DNA of 64,000 nucleotides from DATKNA01 sp963755755 (GTDB lineage: Bacteria; Actinomycetota; Actinomycetes; Actinomycetales; Kineosporiaceae), in NCBI GenBank assembly GCA_963755755.1, contig CAVWLJ010000004.1:329753-393752 (forward strand), given 5' to 3'. The translations under genes and the position numbers were made by a program. Below the pieces are notes generated by a model. The model had not been told where the DNA came from and ran no database searches. It saw only the letters and a program-made list of their open reading frames with translations. Shown here in pieces: positions 42,275 to 52,918 of the stretch (within the stretch, counting starts at the first letter, position 1; each line of letters opens with the position of its first letter).

Positions 42275-45200
42275 ATGAGCCTGTCCGGTCTGTTCGACGC
42301 CGTACGCCCCGATCCCGGCGTCGCTGCCGTCCTCGACGCCGCCACCGCCGGCGGCGTGTCCACCTTCGACGTCGTCGCTCCCGCCGGCGTCCGTCCCCTC
42401 GTCGTCGCCGGCATCGCCCGGCAGCGGCCGGTCCTCCTCGTCACCGCCACCGGCCGCGAGGCCGAGGACCTGGCCGCAGCCACGCGTTGCTACCTCGAGC
42501 CGCACCAGGTCGCCGAGTTCCCCGCCTGGGAGACGCTGCCGCACGAGCGGCTCAGCCCCCGGTCCGACACGGTCGGACGCCGGCTCGCCGTGCTCCGCCG
42601 GCTCGCGCACCCGGACGCCGGCAGCGGCGACGGGGGCCCGATCCGGGTCCTCGTCGCGCCGATCCGCGCCGTCATGCAGCCGCTCGTCGCGGGCCTCGGG
42701 GAACTCGTGCCGGTCCGCCTGCGCAGCGGTGACGACGCCGGCCTCGAGGAGACCGTCGACGCGCTCGTCGGCGCCGCCTACACCCGGACCGACATGGTCG
42801 AGCGGCGCGGCGAGTTCGCCGTCCGCGGCGGCATCCTCGACGTCTTCCCGCCCACCGAGGACCACCCCCTGCGGGTCGAGTTCTGGGGCGACACGGTCGA
42901 GGAGATCCGCTGGTTCTCGGTCGCCGACCAGCGCTCGCTGGAGATCGCGCCCGAGGGTCTCTGGGCCCCACCCTGCCGGGAGATCCTGCTCACGGACGAC
43001 GTCCGCGCCCGCGCCGCCGCTCTGATGGACCGGCTGCCGGGCGTGGCGGACATGCTGGGCAAGATCTCCGAGGGGATCGCCGTCGAGGGCATGGAGTCCC
43101 TGGCGCCCGCGCTGGTCGACGAGATGCAGCCGCTCCTCGACCTGCTGCCCGAGGGCACCCACGTCGTCCTCGTCGACCCCGAGAAGATCCGCACCCGCGC
43201 CCACGACCTGGTGGCCACGAGCGACGAGTTCCTCGCCGCGTCCTGGGCGAACGCCTCCGCGGGCAACGAGCTGCCGATCGACCTGTCGGCGGTGGACCTG
43301 TCGGCGTCCAGCTACTGGCCGCTGGTCCGGGTGCGTGACCACGCGCTCGCGGCCGGCGTCCCGTGGTGGTCGCTCACCTCGCTCACCTCGGACGCCGAGA
43401 CCTCCGAGACGGACGCCGTTCGCATCGGCGCCCGGGAGGTCGTCGGCTACCGCGGCGAGACCGAGAAGGCGCTGGAGGACCTCCGCAACCTGGTCAGCGC
43501 CGGCTGGCGCGTCGTGGCCACCACCGAAGGCCCCGGCCCCGCGAAGCGCATGGTCGAGGTGCTCGCCTCGGCCGACGTCCCGGCCCGGCTCGCCCCGGCC
43601 GTCGACACCGTGCCGGAGCCCGCGGTCGTCCACGTGACCACCGCGCCGGTCGAGCACGGCTTCATCGCCGAGCAGCTCAAGGTCGCGCTGCTCACCGAGG
43701 CGGACATCGCGGGCACGCGCTCCGCCACCAAGGACATGCGCCGGCTGCCCAGCCGCCGCCGCAACGTCGTCGACCCGCTGCAGCTCAAGCCCGGCGACTT
43801 CGTCGTCCACGAGCAGCACGGCGTCGGCAAGTACGTCGAGATGGTGCAGCGGACCATCGGCGGCGCCACCCGCGAGTACCTGGTCATCGAGTACGCCCCG
43901 AGCAAGCGCGGCCAGCCGGGCGACCGGCTCTTCGTGCCGAGCGACGGCCTCGACCAGGTCACCCGCTACGTCGGGGGCGAGGCGCCGCAGCTCAACAGGA
44001 TGGGCGGGTCCGACTGGGCCAAGACCAAGGGCCGCGCCCGCAAGGCGGTCCGGCAGATCGCCGGCGAGCTCATCCGGCTGTACTCGGCCCGGATGGCGTC
44101 CACCGGCTACGCCTTCGGCCCCGACACGCCGTGGCAGCGCGAGCTCGAGGACGCCTTCCAGTTCGTCGAGACCCCCGACCAGCTCTCCTCGATCGAGGAG
44201 GTCAAGGCCGACATGGAGAAGCCGATCCCGATGGACCGGTTGATCTGCGGCGACGTCGGCTACGGCAAGACGGAGATCGCGGTCCGGGCCGCGTTCAAGG
44301 CGGTGCAGGACGGCAAGCAGGTGGCGGTCCTCGTGCCGACGACGCTGCTCGTCCAGCAGCACCTCGAGACCTTCCACGAGCGGTACCAGAACTTCCCGAT
44401 CGTGGTGAAGCCGCTCTCCCGGTTCCAGTCGGACGCCGAGGTGGCGGCGACGCTCCAGGGTCTGCGGGAGGGGGCCGTCGACGTCGTCATCGGCACCCAC
44501 CGGCTGATCTCCGGGGAGGTGAGGTTCAAGGACCTCGGGCTCATCGTCGTCGACGAGGAGCAGCGCTTCGGCGTGGAGCACAAGGAGAAGCTCAAGCAGC
44601 TGCGGACCGACGTCGACGTCCTCGCGATGTCGGCGACGCCCATCCCGCGCACGCTCGAGATGGCGGTCACCGGCATCCGGGAGATGTCGACGCTGGCGAC
44701 CCCGCCGGAGGAACGCCACCCCGTGCTGACCTTCGTCGGCGGGTACGAGGAGAAGCAGATCGCCGCCGCGATCCGGCGCGAGCTGCTCCGCGAGGGCCAG
44801 GTCTTCTACGTGCACAACAAGGTGGACTCGATCGAGCGGACGGCCGCCCGGCTGCGCGAGCTGGTGCCGGACGCCCGCATCGCCACCGCGCACGGCAAGA
44901 TGGGCGAGCACCGGCTGGAGGAGGTCATGGTCGACTTCTGGGAGAAGAAGTTCGACGTGCTCGTCTGCACCACGATCGTCGAGACCGGGCTGGACATCTC
45001 CAACGCCAACACCTTGATCCTCGAGCGCGCCGACCTGCTCGGGCTCTCCCAGCTGCACCAGCTGCGCGGCCGGGTCGGCCGTGGCCGCGAGCGCGCCTAC
45101 GCCTACTTCCTCTATCCCCCGGAGCGGCCGCTCACGGAGACCGCCCACGACCGGCTGCAGACCATCGCCCAGCACACCGACCTCGGCGCGGGCATGCAGG

Positions 45201-45847
45201 TCGCGATGAAGGACCTCGAGATCCGCGGGGCCGGCAACCTGCTCGGCGGCGAGCAGTCGGGCCACATCGAGGGCGTCGGTTTCGACCTCTACGTCCGGCT
45301 CGTCGGCGAGGCCGTGGCCGAGTTCCGCGGCGAGGCGCCGCAGGAGGCGGCCGAGATGAAGGTCGAGCTGCCGGTCGACGCGCACCTGCCGCACGACTAC
45401 GTGCCGGGGGAGCGGCTCCGGCTCGAGGCGTACCGCAAGATCGCGGAACTCACCGACGAGACCGGGATCCAGGCCGTCCGCGAGGAGCTCCAGGACCGGT
45501 ACGGCCCGGTGCCCGAGCCGGTGGAGAACCTGCTGGCCGTCGCCAAGCTCCGCATCACCGCTCGCCGGGCCGGCCTCACGGAGATCACCGCGCAGGGCAA
45601 CCAGATCCGGTTCGGGCCGGTCGACCTCCCGGATTCCGCCCAGCTGCGGCTCAAGCGGCTCTACCCCGGCTCGATCGTCAAACCGGCCGTCGGCACCATG
45701 CTGGTGCCCCGTCCGACCACCGCCCGGGTGGCGGGGACGCCCCTGCGGGACCGGGAGATCCTGCGCTGGGCGGAGGAGGTCGTCGAGTCGGTGCTCGGCG
45801 GCTCCGTCGCGGCCGCCGCCGCCGTGGCCGTGGGTGCGGGCCGCTAG
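42275..45847 (+). CDS. mfd: transcription-repair coupling factor
   Basis: A 1190-aa SF2 translocase that removes stalled RNA polymerase and recruits UvrA. Order: UvrB-like N-terminal module, RNAP-interacting CarD-like domain near residue 507 (PGDFVVHEQHGVGKYVEM), RecG-like motor with Walker A near 658 (GDVGYGKTEIAVRAAFK), DEEQ box near 760 (VVDEEQRFGVEHKEKLK), motif VI LRGRVGRGRERAYAYF near 930, and the C-terminal TRCF domain. Complete, with no frameshift over 3.5 kb, unlike many neighbours. The ATG has no strong ribosome site. Confidence 0.97.
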   Translation: MSLSGLFDAVRPDPGVAAVLDAATAGGVSTFDVVAPAGVRPLVVAGIARQRPVLLVTATGREAEDLAAATRCYLEPHQVAEFPAWETLPHERLSPRSDTVGRRLAVLRRLAHPDAGSGDGGPIRVLVAPIRAVMQPLVAGLGELVPVRLRSGDDAGLEETVDALVGAAYTRTDMVERRGEFAVRGGILDVFPPTEDHPLRVEFWGDTVEEIRWFSVADQRSLEIAPEGLWAPPCREILLTDDVRARAAALMDRLPGVADMLGKISEGIAVEGMESLAPALVDEMQPLLDLLPEGTHVVLVDPEKIRTRAHDLVATSDEFLAASWANASAGNELPIDLSAVDLSASSYWPLVRVRDHALAAGVPWWSLTSLTSDAETSETDAVRIGAREVVGYRGETEKALEDLRNLVSAGWRVVATTEGPGPAKRMVEVLASADVPARLAPAVDTVPEPAVVHVTTAPVEHGFIAEQLKVALLTEADIAGTRSATKDMRRLPSRRRNVVDPLQLKPGDFVVHEQHGVGKYVEMVQRTIGGATREYLVIEYAPSKRGQPGDRLFVPSDGLDQVTRYVGGEAPQLNRMGGSDWAKTKGRARKAVRQIAGELIRLYSARMASTGYAFGPDTPWQRELEDAFQFVETPDQLSSIEEVKADMEKPIPMDRLICGDVGYGKTEIAVRAAFKAVQDGKQVAVLVPTTLLVQQHLETFHERYQNFPIVVKPLSRFQSDAEVAATLQGLREGAVDVVIGTHRLISGEVRFKDLGLIVVDEEQRFGVEHKEKLKQLRTDVDVLAMSATPIPRTLEMAVTGIREMSTLATPPEERHPVLTFVGGYEEKQIAAAIRRELLREGQVFYVHNKVDSIERTAARLRELVPDARIATAHGKMGEHRLEEVMVDFWEKKFDVLVCTTIVETGLDISNANTLILERADLLGLSQLHQLRGRVGRGRERAYAYFLYPPERPLTETAHDRLQTIAQHTDLGAGMQVAMKDLEIRGAGNLLGGEQSGHIEGVGFDLYVRLVGEAVAEFRGEAPQEAAEMKVELPVDAHLPHDYVPGERLRLEAYRKIAELTDETGIQAVREELQDRYGPVPEPVENLLAVAKLRITARRAGLTEITAQGNQIRFGPVDLPDSAQLRLKRLYPGSIVKPAVGTMLVPRPTTARVAGTPLRDREILRWAEEVVESVLGGSVAAAAAVAVGAGR

Positions 45848-45884
45848 CATCGGGTCGGTCGTTCTCGTTCAGGAGGAACATCCC

Positions 45885-46488
45885 GTGAGCCGCCCCCGTG
45901 TCGCCGCTCTGGCCGTCGCCCTCGCGATCGGTCTCGCTCCGGTGCTCTCCGGGTGCGGCACGACGCAGGCCGGTGCCGCCGCGATCGTCGGGGACCGCCG
46001 GATCACGCGTCAGCGAGCTGCAGACGGCCACGACGGAGCTGAAGCAGCTCGTGCAGGACCCGACGCAGATCACCCAGGAGCTGGTGCTCGGCTGGTTGAT
46101 CGCCAACCCCGCCGCCGTGCAGGTCGCCTCCGAGAAGGGCCAGGCGGTCTCCCGGGACGACGCGCTGCGCTTCTTCTCGCAGGCGAAGTTCGCCAACCCC
46201 GACGGCGGGAACACGCCGAGCGACGCGGCCGTCTCCGCCGTCCAGACCGCCTACGCGCTGCAGGTCCTCGCCGGCCAGGACGTCGACCCGGCGACGGCGA
46301 AGACCAACGTCGACCAGGTGATCGGCGACCTCAAGGCGGAGACCGTCACCGTGAACCCCCGGTACGGCACGTTCGACTACGCCTGGAACACCCAGACCCA
46401 GTCCTTCACGCTGAGCCCCCGCAAGGTCGACTGGCTGACCACTCCGTCGCCGTCCGCCTCCGCGCAGCCCACGCCGGCGGCGAGCTGA
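45885..46488 (+). CDS. SurA-N-like secreted lipoprotein, frameshifted
   Basis: Lipoprotein signal with lipobox LSGC (Cys ~24), then QAGAAAIVGDRRIT and, after a one-base shift near 46010, a helical region (VSELQTATTELKQLVQD...) like the SurA N-terminal chaperone domain. The C-terminus is Ser/Pro/Ala-rich. No parvulin domain. Proteins of this type regularly lie between mfd and mazG in actinobacteria; a periplasmic chaperone-like role is guessed. AGGAGG precedes the GTG. Confidence 0.75.
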
Positions 46489-46492
46489 CGCG

Positions 46493-47562
46493 TTGACCGT
46501 CCCGGCGCAGGGCCGCCTGGTCCTGGTCCTCGTCTCGCCCCGGGTCGCCCCGGGACTGCTCACCTGGCCGGCGTGGGAACAGCTGCGAGCGGCGGCGGTC
46601 GTGCTCGCGGCCGACCTCGACGACGACTGGCTCGACGCCCTCGCCGCCGCGGAGGTGGCCCCCGAGATCGTCGGCGACGAGCCCCCGGCGTCCGCGCCCG
46701 TTGCCTGGTGGACGCCGCCGCGGCGGCGGCCGGGGCCGATCCGTCCGGGCCCGCCGTCTGGCTCGGGTCGCCGGACGGGGACCCCGGCCTGACCGACGCC
46801 CTCGCCGAGGAGCTCTCCCGCCGGGCCGTCGCCGGCGCGCCTCCCGAGATCGAGCTCGTCGCGGGCTCGCACGACGTCCCCGGTGCCCGGCTGCTCGACC
46901 TCGTCGCCGTCATGGACCGGCTGCGCTCGCCCGGCGGCTGCCCCTGGGACGCCCGCCAGACCCACGCCTCCCTCCTGCCGTACCTGCTCGAGGAGAGCCA
47001 CGAGGTGATGGAGGCGGTCGAGACTGACGGGGACCGCGACCACCTGCGCGAGGAGCTCGGCGACCTGCTGCTCCAGGTGATGTTCCACGCCCGGATCGCG
47101 CAGGAGGATCCCGGGCGCCCGTTCGGCATCGACGAGGTCGCCGCCGGCATCGTCGCGAAGCTGGTCAGCCGGCACCCGCACGTCTTCGGCTCACCCGAGG
47201 CGAGAGCCACCGCCACCGACGCGGACGAGGTCGCCGAGACGTGGGAGGAGCTCAAGGCGGCGGAGAAGCAGCGGACCGGGTTGTACGAGGGCATCCCCGC
47301 CTCGTTGCCCGCCCTGGCCCGCGGGGCGAAGATGCTCGGCCGCCTGGAGCGGGCCGGCCTCCTCGACGACGCCGCGCTCGCCGCCGCGGCCGCCGAGGAC
47401 CCGTGGGCGCAGGAGCTGCTGGCGCTGCTCCGCCGGGCCCGGGCGGAGGGCGTGGACGCCGAGAGCAGCCTGCGGAGCGCGCTCACGAGGCTGACGGAGG
47501 CCGAGACCGCTCACGTCGGCGCCGTCCCGGCCGACCGGCAGAGGCACGACACGACCGACTAA
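46493..47562 (+). CDS. mazG: nucleoside triphosphate pyrophosphohydrolase MazG, frameshifted
   Basis: Hydrolyses (d)NTPs, including oxidised ones, to NMP + PPi. The N-terminal ~140 residues are a variable domain seen in actinobacterial MazG (LVLVLVSPRVAPGLLTWPAW). The catalytic all-alpha domain has LRSPGGCPWDARQTHASLLP, LEESHEVMEAVE, LREELGDLLLQVMFHARIA and FGIDEVAAGIVAKLVSRHPH, with the metal-binding Glu residues of EExxE...ExxD. A one-base shift near 46710 lies in the variable domain. The start is TTG at 46493 or another codon close by. Confidence 0.87.
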
Positions 47563-47672
47563 AGCGTTTTCAGTCGTTTGGCTTTCTCGTCGTTCCTGCT
47601 GCAGCATCATGAGTTCTCACCATCCCCCGGACGGCCCAGTGCCCGGGGGTCCGAACGAAGGGACGCGCGTTC

Positions 47673-48788
47673 GTGCGCATCGCGCTGATCGGCACACGGG
47701 GGGCGCCCGCTCGGTACGGCGGCTTCGAGACCGCCGTCGAGGAGGTCGGCAGCAGGCTGGCCGCCCGGGGGCACGACGTCACCGTCTACTGCCGCAGCGA
47801 GGACCGCTCACCGGAGTACCTGGGGATGCGCCGCGTCGTGCTCCCGGCGCTGCGGCTCCGCTCCGCCGAGACCCTGAGCCACACCGCGCTCTCCGTCGCC
47901 CACCAGGTGCGGCACCGCGCCGACGTGGCCGTCGTGTTCAACGCCGCCAACGCCCCGTTCGTCCCTGCGCTGCACGCTCTCGGCGTCCCGGTCGCCGTCC
48001 ACGTGGACGGCCTCGAGTGGCAGCGCGGCAAGTGGGGGCGGCTGGGCCGGCGCTACTACCTGTTCGCCGAGCGCGCCGCGGTCCGCTGGGCGGACGCCCT
48101 GATCGCGGACGCCGTCGGCATCCAGGACTACTACCGGCGCCGGTACGGCGTGGCCTCCCACTACCTCGCCTACGGCGCCCCGATCCTCGAGCGCCCCGCG
48201 CTGCACCGGCTCTCCGAGCTCGACCTGCGGCCGCAGGGCTACCACCTCGTCGTGGCCCGGTTCGAGCCGGAGAACCACGTCGACCTCGTCCTGCAGGGCT
48301 ACATGGCGAGCAGCGCCCAGCTGCCGCTCGTCGTCGTCGGCTCGGCGCCGTACGCGAGCGAGCACGTCACGCAGCTCCATCGCGCGGCGGCGACCGACGA
48401 CCGCGTCCGGATGCTCGGTTCCGTCTGGGACCAGGAGCTCCTCGACGCCCTCTACGCCGGCGCCGCCTCCTACCTGCACGGGCACTCGGTCGGCGGCACG
48501 AACCCCTCGCTGCTGCGCGCCCTGGGGGCCGGGGCCAGCGTCGTGGCGTTCGACGTGGACTTCAACCGCGAGGTCGTCGGCGAGGCCGGCCTGTACTTCG
48601 CCGAGGCCGACGACGTGACGACGGTGCTCAAGCAGGTCGAGGCCGACCCCGACGCGGCCCGCGAACGAGCCAGGATCGGCCGCTTCTCGGTCGCCGAGCG
48701 GTACCGGTGGGACGACGTCGCCGCCGGGTACGAGGAGCTCTGCGGGCTCCTCGCCGGCATGCGCGCCGAACGCCGCATCGCGGCGTAA
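47673..48788 (+). CDS. GT4 glycosyltransferase with DUF1972 (rhamnosyltransferase-like)
   Basis: A 371-aa GT-B enzyme whose N-terminus RIALIGTRGAPARYGGFETA is the hallmark of the DUF1972/rhamnosyltransferase group. Further landmarks: VAVHVDGLEWQRGKWGRLGR, YLHGHSVGGTNPSLLRALGA and FDVDFNREVVGEAGLYF. It probably adds a deoxyhexose to a surface glycan; with a full dTDP-rhamnose pathway 5 kb away, rhamnose is the natural guess. The GTG has a weak GAAGGGA site. Intact. Confidence 0.85.
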   Translation: MRIALIGTRGAPARYGGFETAVEEVGSRLAARGHDVTVYCRSEDRSPEYLGMRRVVLPALRLRSAETLSHTALSVAHQVRHRADVAVVFNAANAPFVPALHALGVPVAVHVDGLEWQRGKWGRLGRRYYLFAERAAVRWADALIADAVGIQDYYRRRYGVASHYLAYGAPILERPALHRLSELDLRPQGYHLVVARFEPENHVDLVLQGYMASSAQLPLVVVGSAPYASEHVTQLHRAAATDDRVRMLGSVWDQELLDALYAGAASYLHGHSVGGTNPSLLRALGAGASVVAFDVDFNREVVGEAGLYFAEADDVTTVLKQVEADPDAARERARIGRFSVAERYRWDDVAAGYEELCGLLAGMRAERRIAA

Positions 48789-48909
48789 GCGCCCTTCTCG
48801 CAATCCGTCACCGCCCGGGGGAAACCCTCCCGTTTGGCCTCCGCACGCCCCACGCACCGTTACCGTAGTGCGCCTGGTGCCTGCGTGGGCGAACGGAAGG
48901 ACGCGGAGG

Positions 48910-50562
48910 GTGACGACAAGCCTGGTCTCGCTGCGGAGGGGACGGGTCGGGCTCGGCCTCGTGGCCGCCGCGCTGAGCCTGCCGCTGCTGGTGCTCACGG
49001 GGTCGGAGCCCGGCCTGGCGGACACGAGTCCACCGGCCGGGGTGCCGGGCACTGTCTCGGTCGACGCGCTGCCGACCACGCAGGTCGACGGCGTCGTCTG
49101 GGCGCAGGTCGTCGTCGGCAACACCGTCTATGCGGGCGGCGAGTTCACCACCGCACGTCCCGCCGGCGCCGCTCCCGGGACGAAGACCGTCAAGCGGAGC
49201 AACCTGCTCGCCTACGACATCCGCACCGGCAACCTCATCACCTCGTTCGCGCCCGTGCTCAACGGCCAGGTGCGCACGCTCGCGGCCTCGCCCGACCACA
49301 AGCGCCTCTACGTCGGCGGTGACTTCACCAAGGTCGGCAGCGCGGTCCGGAATCGGATGGCCGCGTTCGACGTCGCCACCGGGGCCCTGACCAGCTTCCA
49401 CCCGTCGTTCAACTCGACCGTCCAGGCCATCGTGGCCGGGACGAGCCGGGTCTACGCGCGGCGGCACCTTCACCACCGTGAACGGCGTGCGCCCGCTCGC
49501 GGCTGGCGGCCTTCTCCCCGACCAGCGGGGCGCTGCTGACCTGGCGGCCGGTCGCGAACGCCGCGGTGACGGCCATGGTGCTCGCCCCGGGGGGCGTGTC
49601 GCTGGTCGCGGGAGGCCGGTTCACGACGCTGGCCGGCCGGGCCGCCTACGGCATGGGCGCGGTCGACGCCGCCACCGGTGCCGCCCGGGTCTTCCGGGCG
49701 AACACGCTGATCCGTGACGCGGGCACCACCGCGGCGATCACCAGCCTCAGCACGAACGGCGTCTACGTCTTCGGCACCGGGTACGACTTCGGGACGGGCG
49801 GCAACTTCGAGGGCAGTTTCGCCGTCGCTCCGAGCGACGGCAGCATCGTGTGGATCGACGACTGCCTCGGAGACACCTACTCCGCCTGGCCCGCCCGCAA
49901 CGTGATCTACATGGTCGGGCACTCCCACAACTGCCAGTCCATCGGTGGCTTCCCGGAGACGACGCCCCGGACCTGGCACCGCGCGCTGGCGATGACCACG
50001 GCCGCCAAGGGCAAGGTCGGGCCGAACCCGGTCAACGACCACGCGGGGCTTCGTCGGCAAGCCCGCGCCCTCGCTGCTGACGTGGTTCCCCAGGGTGGCC
50101 GCCGGGACGTACACCGGGCAGAGCCAGGGGGCGTGGAGCGTCAGCGGGAACGGCTACTACGTCGTCCTGGGCGGAGAGTTCCCCAGCGTCAACGGGCAGG
50201 CCCAGGAGGGCCTCGTGCGGTTCCCCGTCCCGCAGGTCGCGCCGAACAAGGTCGGCCCGCAGGCGGCGCCCGCCGACCTCGCCCCGAGCACCGGTCCCGT
50301 CACGGCGAGCAGCGTCCAGATCCTCTGGCACCGGACCTGGGACCCGGACAACCAGTGGCTGAGCTACACCGTCCGGCGCAGCGACGTGACGGCTCCGCTC
50401 GGCGTGGTCAGGGCCCAGAGCTCGTTCTGGCGGCTCGGCACCGGGGGCTTCACGGACACCACGGTCAAGGCCGGGCAGACCTACACCTATCGGGTCACGG
50501 TCAGTGATCCGTTCGGGAACGCCGTGACGAGTAATCCGCTGACGGTGACGATCCCGAGCTGA
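48910..50562 (+). CDS. secreted beta-propeller-type protein with Fn3-like C-terminus, frameshifted
   Basis: Signal peptide (LGLVAAALSLPLLVLTG...LADTSPP), then repeated propeller-like blades with the pattern VYAGGEFTT, LYVGGDFTKVG, LVAGGRFTTLAGRA and VVLGGEFPSVNGQ, as in delta-60-repeat/DUF5122-like proteins. The end is a fibronectin-III-like domain (ILWHRTWDPDNQWLSYTVRR, YTYRVTVSDPFGN). Shifts near 49465, 49515 and 50047. Function unknown; an extracellular or cell-surface protein. The GTG at 48910 is chosen for GGAAGG upstream; GTG 48868 or 48877 are alternatives. Confidence 0.72.
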
Positions 50563-50583
50563 CCCGGGCGGACGCCCGCGGGC

Positions 50584-51018
50584 TCAGCCGCGGGCGTCCA
50601 CCAGCAGGGCGTCGAGCGCCTGGCGCAGGATCGAGCTCGACGTGTGCACGGTGTACGGCAGGTAGACCACCTCGACGCCCACCGACGCCATGTCCCGCTC
50701 GAGCTTGTCGCCCTTCGGGGTGCCCTTCCAGTCGTCGCCCTTGAAGAGGACGTCGAAGTGGACCTGGTGCCACATGTCGAGCTTCTCCGGCACCGTCTCG
50801 GCCACGGCCTCGTCGACGAACCGGATGTGCCGGACGATCTCCAGGCGCTCCTGGAGCGGGATGACCGGGGCGCGCCCCTTGGCCCGGCCGGCGAGCTCGT
50901 CCGAGACCACACCGGCGACGAGCCGGTCGCACAGCGCGCTCGCCCTGGAGAGCAGGGTGAGGTGGCCGATGTGGAAGAGGTCGTAGACCCCGGGGGCGTA
51001 GCCGACCTTCGGCAACAT
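50584..51018 (-). CDS. cytidylyltransferase-like nucleotidyltransferase (TagD type)
   Basis: A 144-aa HxGH-superfamily nucleotidyltransferase: KVGYAPGVYDLFHIGHLTLL, RAKGRAPVIPLQERLEIVRH, FDVLFKGDDWKGTPKGDK and a C-terminal HTSSS motif (VYLPYTVHTSSSILRQALD). Closest in pattern to glycerol-3-phosphate cytidylyltransferases, which feed CDP-glycerol to teichoic-acid-like polymers; adenylyltransferase activity is possible. The ATG at 51018 fits the family N-terminus. It is beside a surface-protein gene and near a glycan GT. Confidence 0.8.
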   Translation of the reverse strand: MLPKVGYAPGVYDLFHIGHLTLLSRASALCDRLVAGVVSDELAGRAKGRAPVIPLQERLEIVRHIRFVDEAVAETVPEKLDMWHQVHFDVLFKGDDWKGTPKGDKLERDMASVGVEVVYLPYTVHTSSSILRQALDALLVDARG

Positions 51019-51176
51019 CGTCTCCGTCCGCGTCGTGGTACGTGGCGTACTCGATGATGATGGGGGACGGCGGGCTCCTCTCGGGCGGGTTCCGCCGGAC
51101 CTCACACGGTCGGGCTCGTCCGCTCGGGCGCCCGGCCGGGGCGCCACGCCCGGCCCGGCTGGGGAAGGATGACGTC

Positions 51177-52887
51177 ATGGAGGATCCCGAGCCCGCCCGG
51201 AGCGGGGATCTGTTCGGCGAACACGCCGCCGCCCGCCGCTTCCGGCGGGTGGCCGAAGGCGTCGTCGACGCCCTCCTGGAGAGCGCGCCCGAGACGGCCA
51301 CGGCCCTGGGCGACCACCGCTTCGACGACCGGCTGAGCGACCTCTCGGCCGAGGGGATCGCCGCGCGCGGGGACCTGCTCCGCGACGCCCTGCAGGCGCT
51401 CGACGGCGTGGACGACGAGGGGCTGACGGCCGGCGACCGGGTGGACCGGGAGATCCTGCGGACCGCCGTCGCGGCGGACCTGTGGCGCCTGGAGGAGCTC
51501 CGCGAGCACGAGCACGACCCGCTCGTCCACCTGCCCGGCGAGGCCCTCTACCCGCTGCTCGTGCGCGACGTGGGCGAGCCGGCCGCCCGGGTGCTCGCCG
51601 TCGCCGGCCGGCTCGCCGCCGTGCCGCGGCACCTCGAGGTCGCCCGGGCGCAGCTGACCGCCATGCCGCGGGTGCACGTGGAGACGGCGATCGGCCAGGC
51701 CCGCGGCGTCGCCGAGCTCCTCGGGGCCGACCTCGAGGCGCTGCTCGAGCTGGCGCCCGCGGCGCGGGCGCAGCTGGACGCCGTGCGCGTGCCGGCCGCG
51801 CAGGCGCTGGAGGAGTTCGCGCGCTGGCTGGAGACCCGGCTGCCGGAGAGCGACGCCGACCCCCGGCTCGGGGAACAGCGGTTCGCCGCCAAGCTCTGGT
51901 ACGCCCTCGACACCGAGACCTCGCCGGACGTCCTGCTCACCCGGGCGGAGAGCGACCTGCAGGCCGTCGAGGAGGAGATCGCCGAGCTCGCCTCCCGGAT
52001 CGCGCGGCGCGCCGCCCCGGGCCGGGCAGGTGCGGGAGGTGCTCGACGGCCTCGCGGCGCAGGCCCCCGTCACGGACGCGACGATCCTGCCGCTGTGCCG
52101 CGCGGCCCTCGAAGGGGCGACCCAGCGGGTACGGGAGCTCGACCTCGTCGGCGTTCCCGACGAGCCCGTCGAGATCGTCGTCATGCCGCCCGCCCGCCGC
52201 GGGGTGGCGGTCGCGTACTGCGACCCGCCGGGTCCGCTGGAGCCGTCCGGGGCGGACGGCGTGCCACTGCCCACGCTGTTCGCGGTCGCTCCGACCCCGC
52301 CGGAGTGGACGCCGGAGCGCGTGGCGTCCTTCTACCGCGAGTACAACGGCCACATGCTGCGCGACCTCAGCGTGCACGAGGGCGTGCCCGGTCACGTGCT
52401 GCAGCTCGCGCACGCCCGCCGGCACCGCGGCACCACCCGGGTGCGCTCGGCGTTCTGGAGCGGCCCCTTCGTGGAGGGGTGGGCGGTGTACGCCGAGGAG
52501 ATCGTCGCCGCCGCCGGGCTCGGGGGAGCCTCCGAGGACGACGACGCCCTGCGGATGCAGCGGCTCAAGATGCTGCTCCGCTCGACCATCAACGCCGTCC
52601 TCGACGTCCGGGTGCACGCCCGCGGCATGACCGAGGCGGAGGCGATGCGGCTCATGGTCGAGCGCGGCCACCAGGAGGAGGGCGAGGCGGCGGGCAAGTG
52701 GCGGCGCGCCCTGCTGACGTCGGCCCAGCTCTCCACCTACTACGTGGGGCACCAGGAGGTCCGCGGCGTGGTCGCGCGGCTGCGGGCGGCCCGCCCCGGG
52801 GCCTCCGACCGTGCCGTGCACGACGAGGTGCTGGCCCACGGTTCGCCGCCCCCGCGGCACCTGCGCACCCTGCTCGACCTGGACTGA
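51177..52887 (+). CDS. DUF885 family putative metallohydrolase, frameshifted
   Basis: About 570 aa, DUF885 family. The candidate zinc site is HEGVPGHVLQLAHARRHR with a downstream Glu in GPFVEGWAVYAEEI, reminiscent of M1/M32-like peptidases; YREYNGHMLRDLSVHEG and SAQLSTYYVGHQEV are also typical. No signal peptide. A one-base shift near 52020 splits it. The ATG at 51177 has GGAAGGA upstream. The substrate is unknown; peptidase activity is inferred. Confidence 0.8.
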
Positions 52888-52906
52888 GCCGCCCCGCTCG
52901 CGTCGC

Positions 52907-52912
52907 TAGGGT
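52907..52912 (+). promoter_or_regulatory. -10 element TAGGGT, leaderless eno promoter
   Basis: TAGGGT ends 6 nt before the eno GTG (52919). It lies in the short gap after the DUF885 stop, with no Shine-Dalgarno. Confidence 0.52.
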
Positions 52913-52918
52913 GGGGCC

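Noticed and set aside
41219..45850. Very long minus-strand open frame (about 1540 codons) opposite mfd and rfbA
   Set aside because: It is the antisense shadow of two well-conserved genes; in GC-rich DNA the opposite frame stays open. Its translation is low-complexity with no domain.
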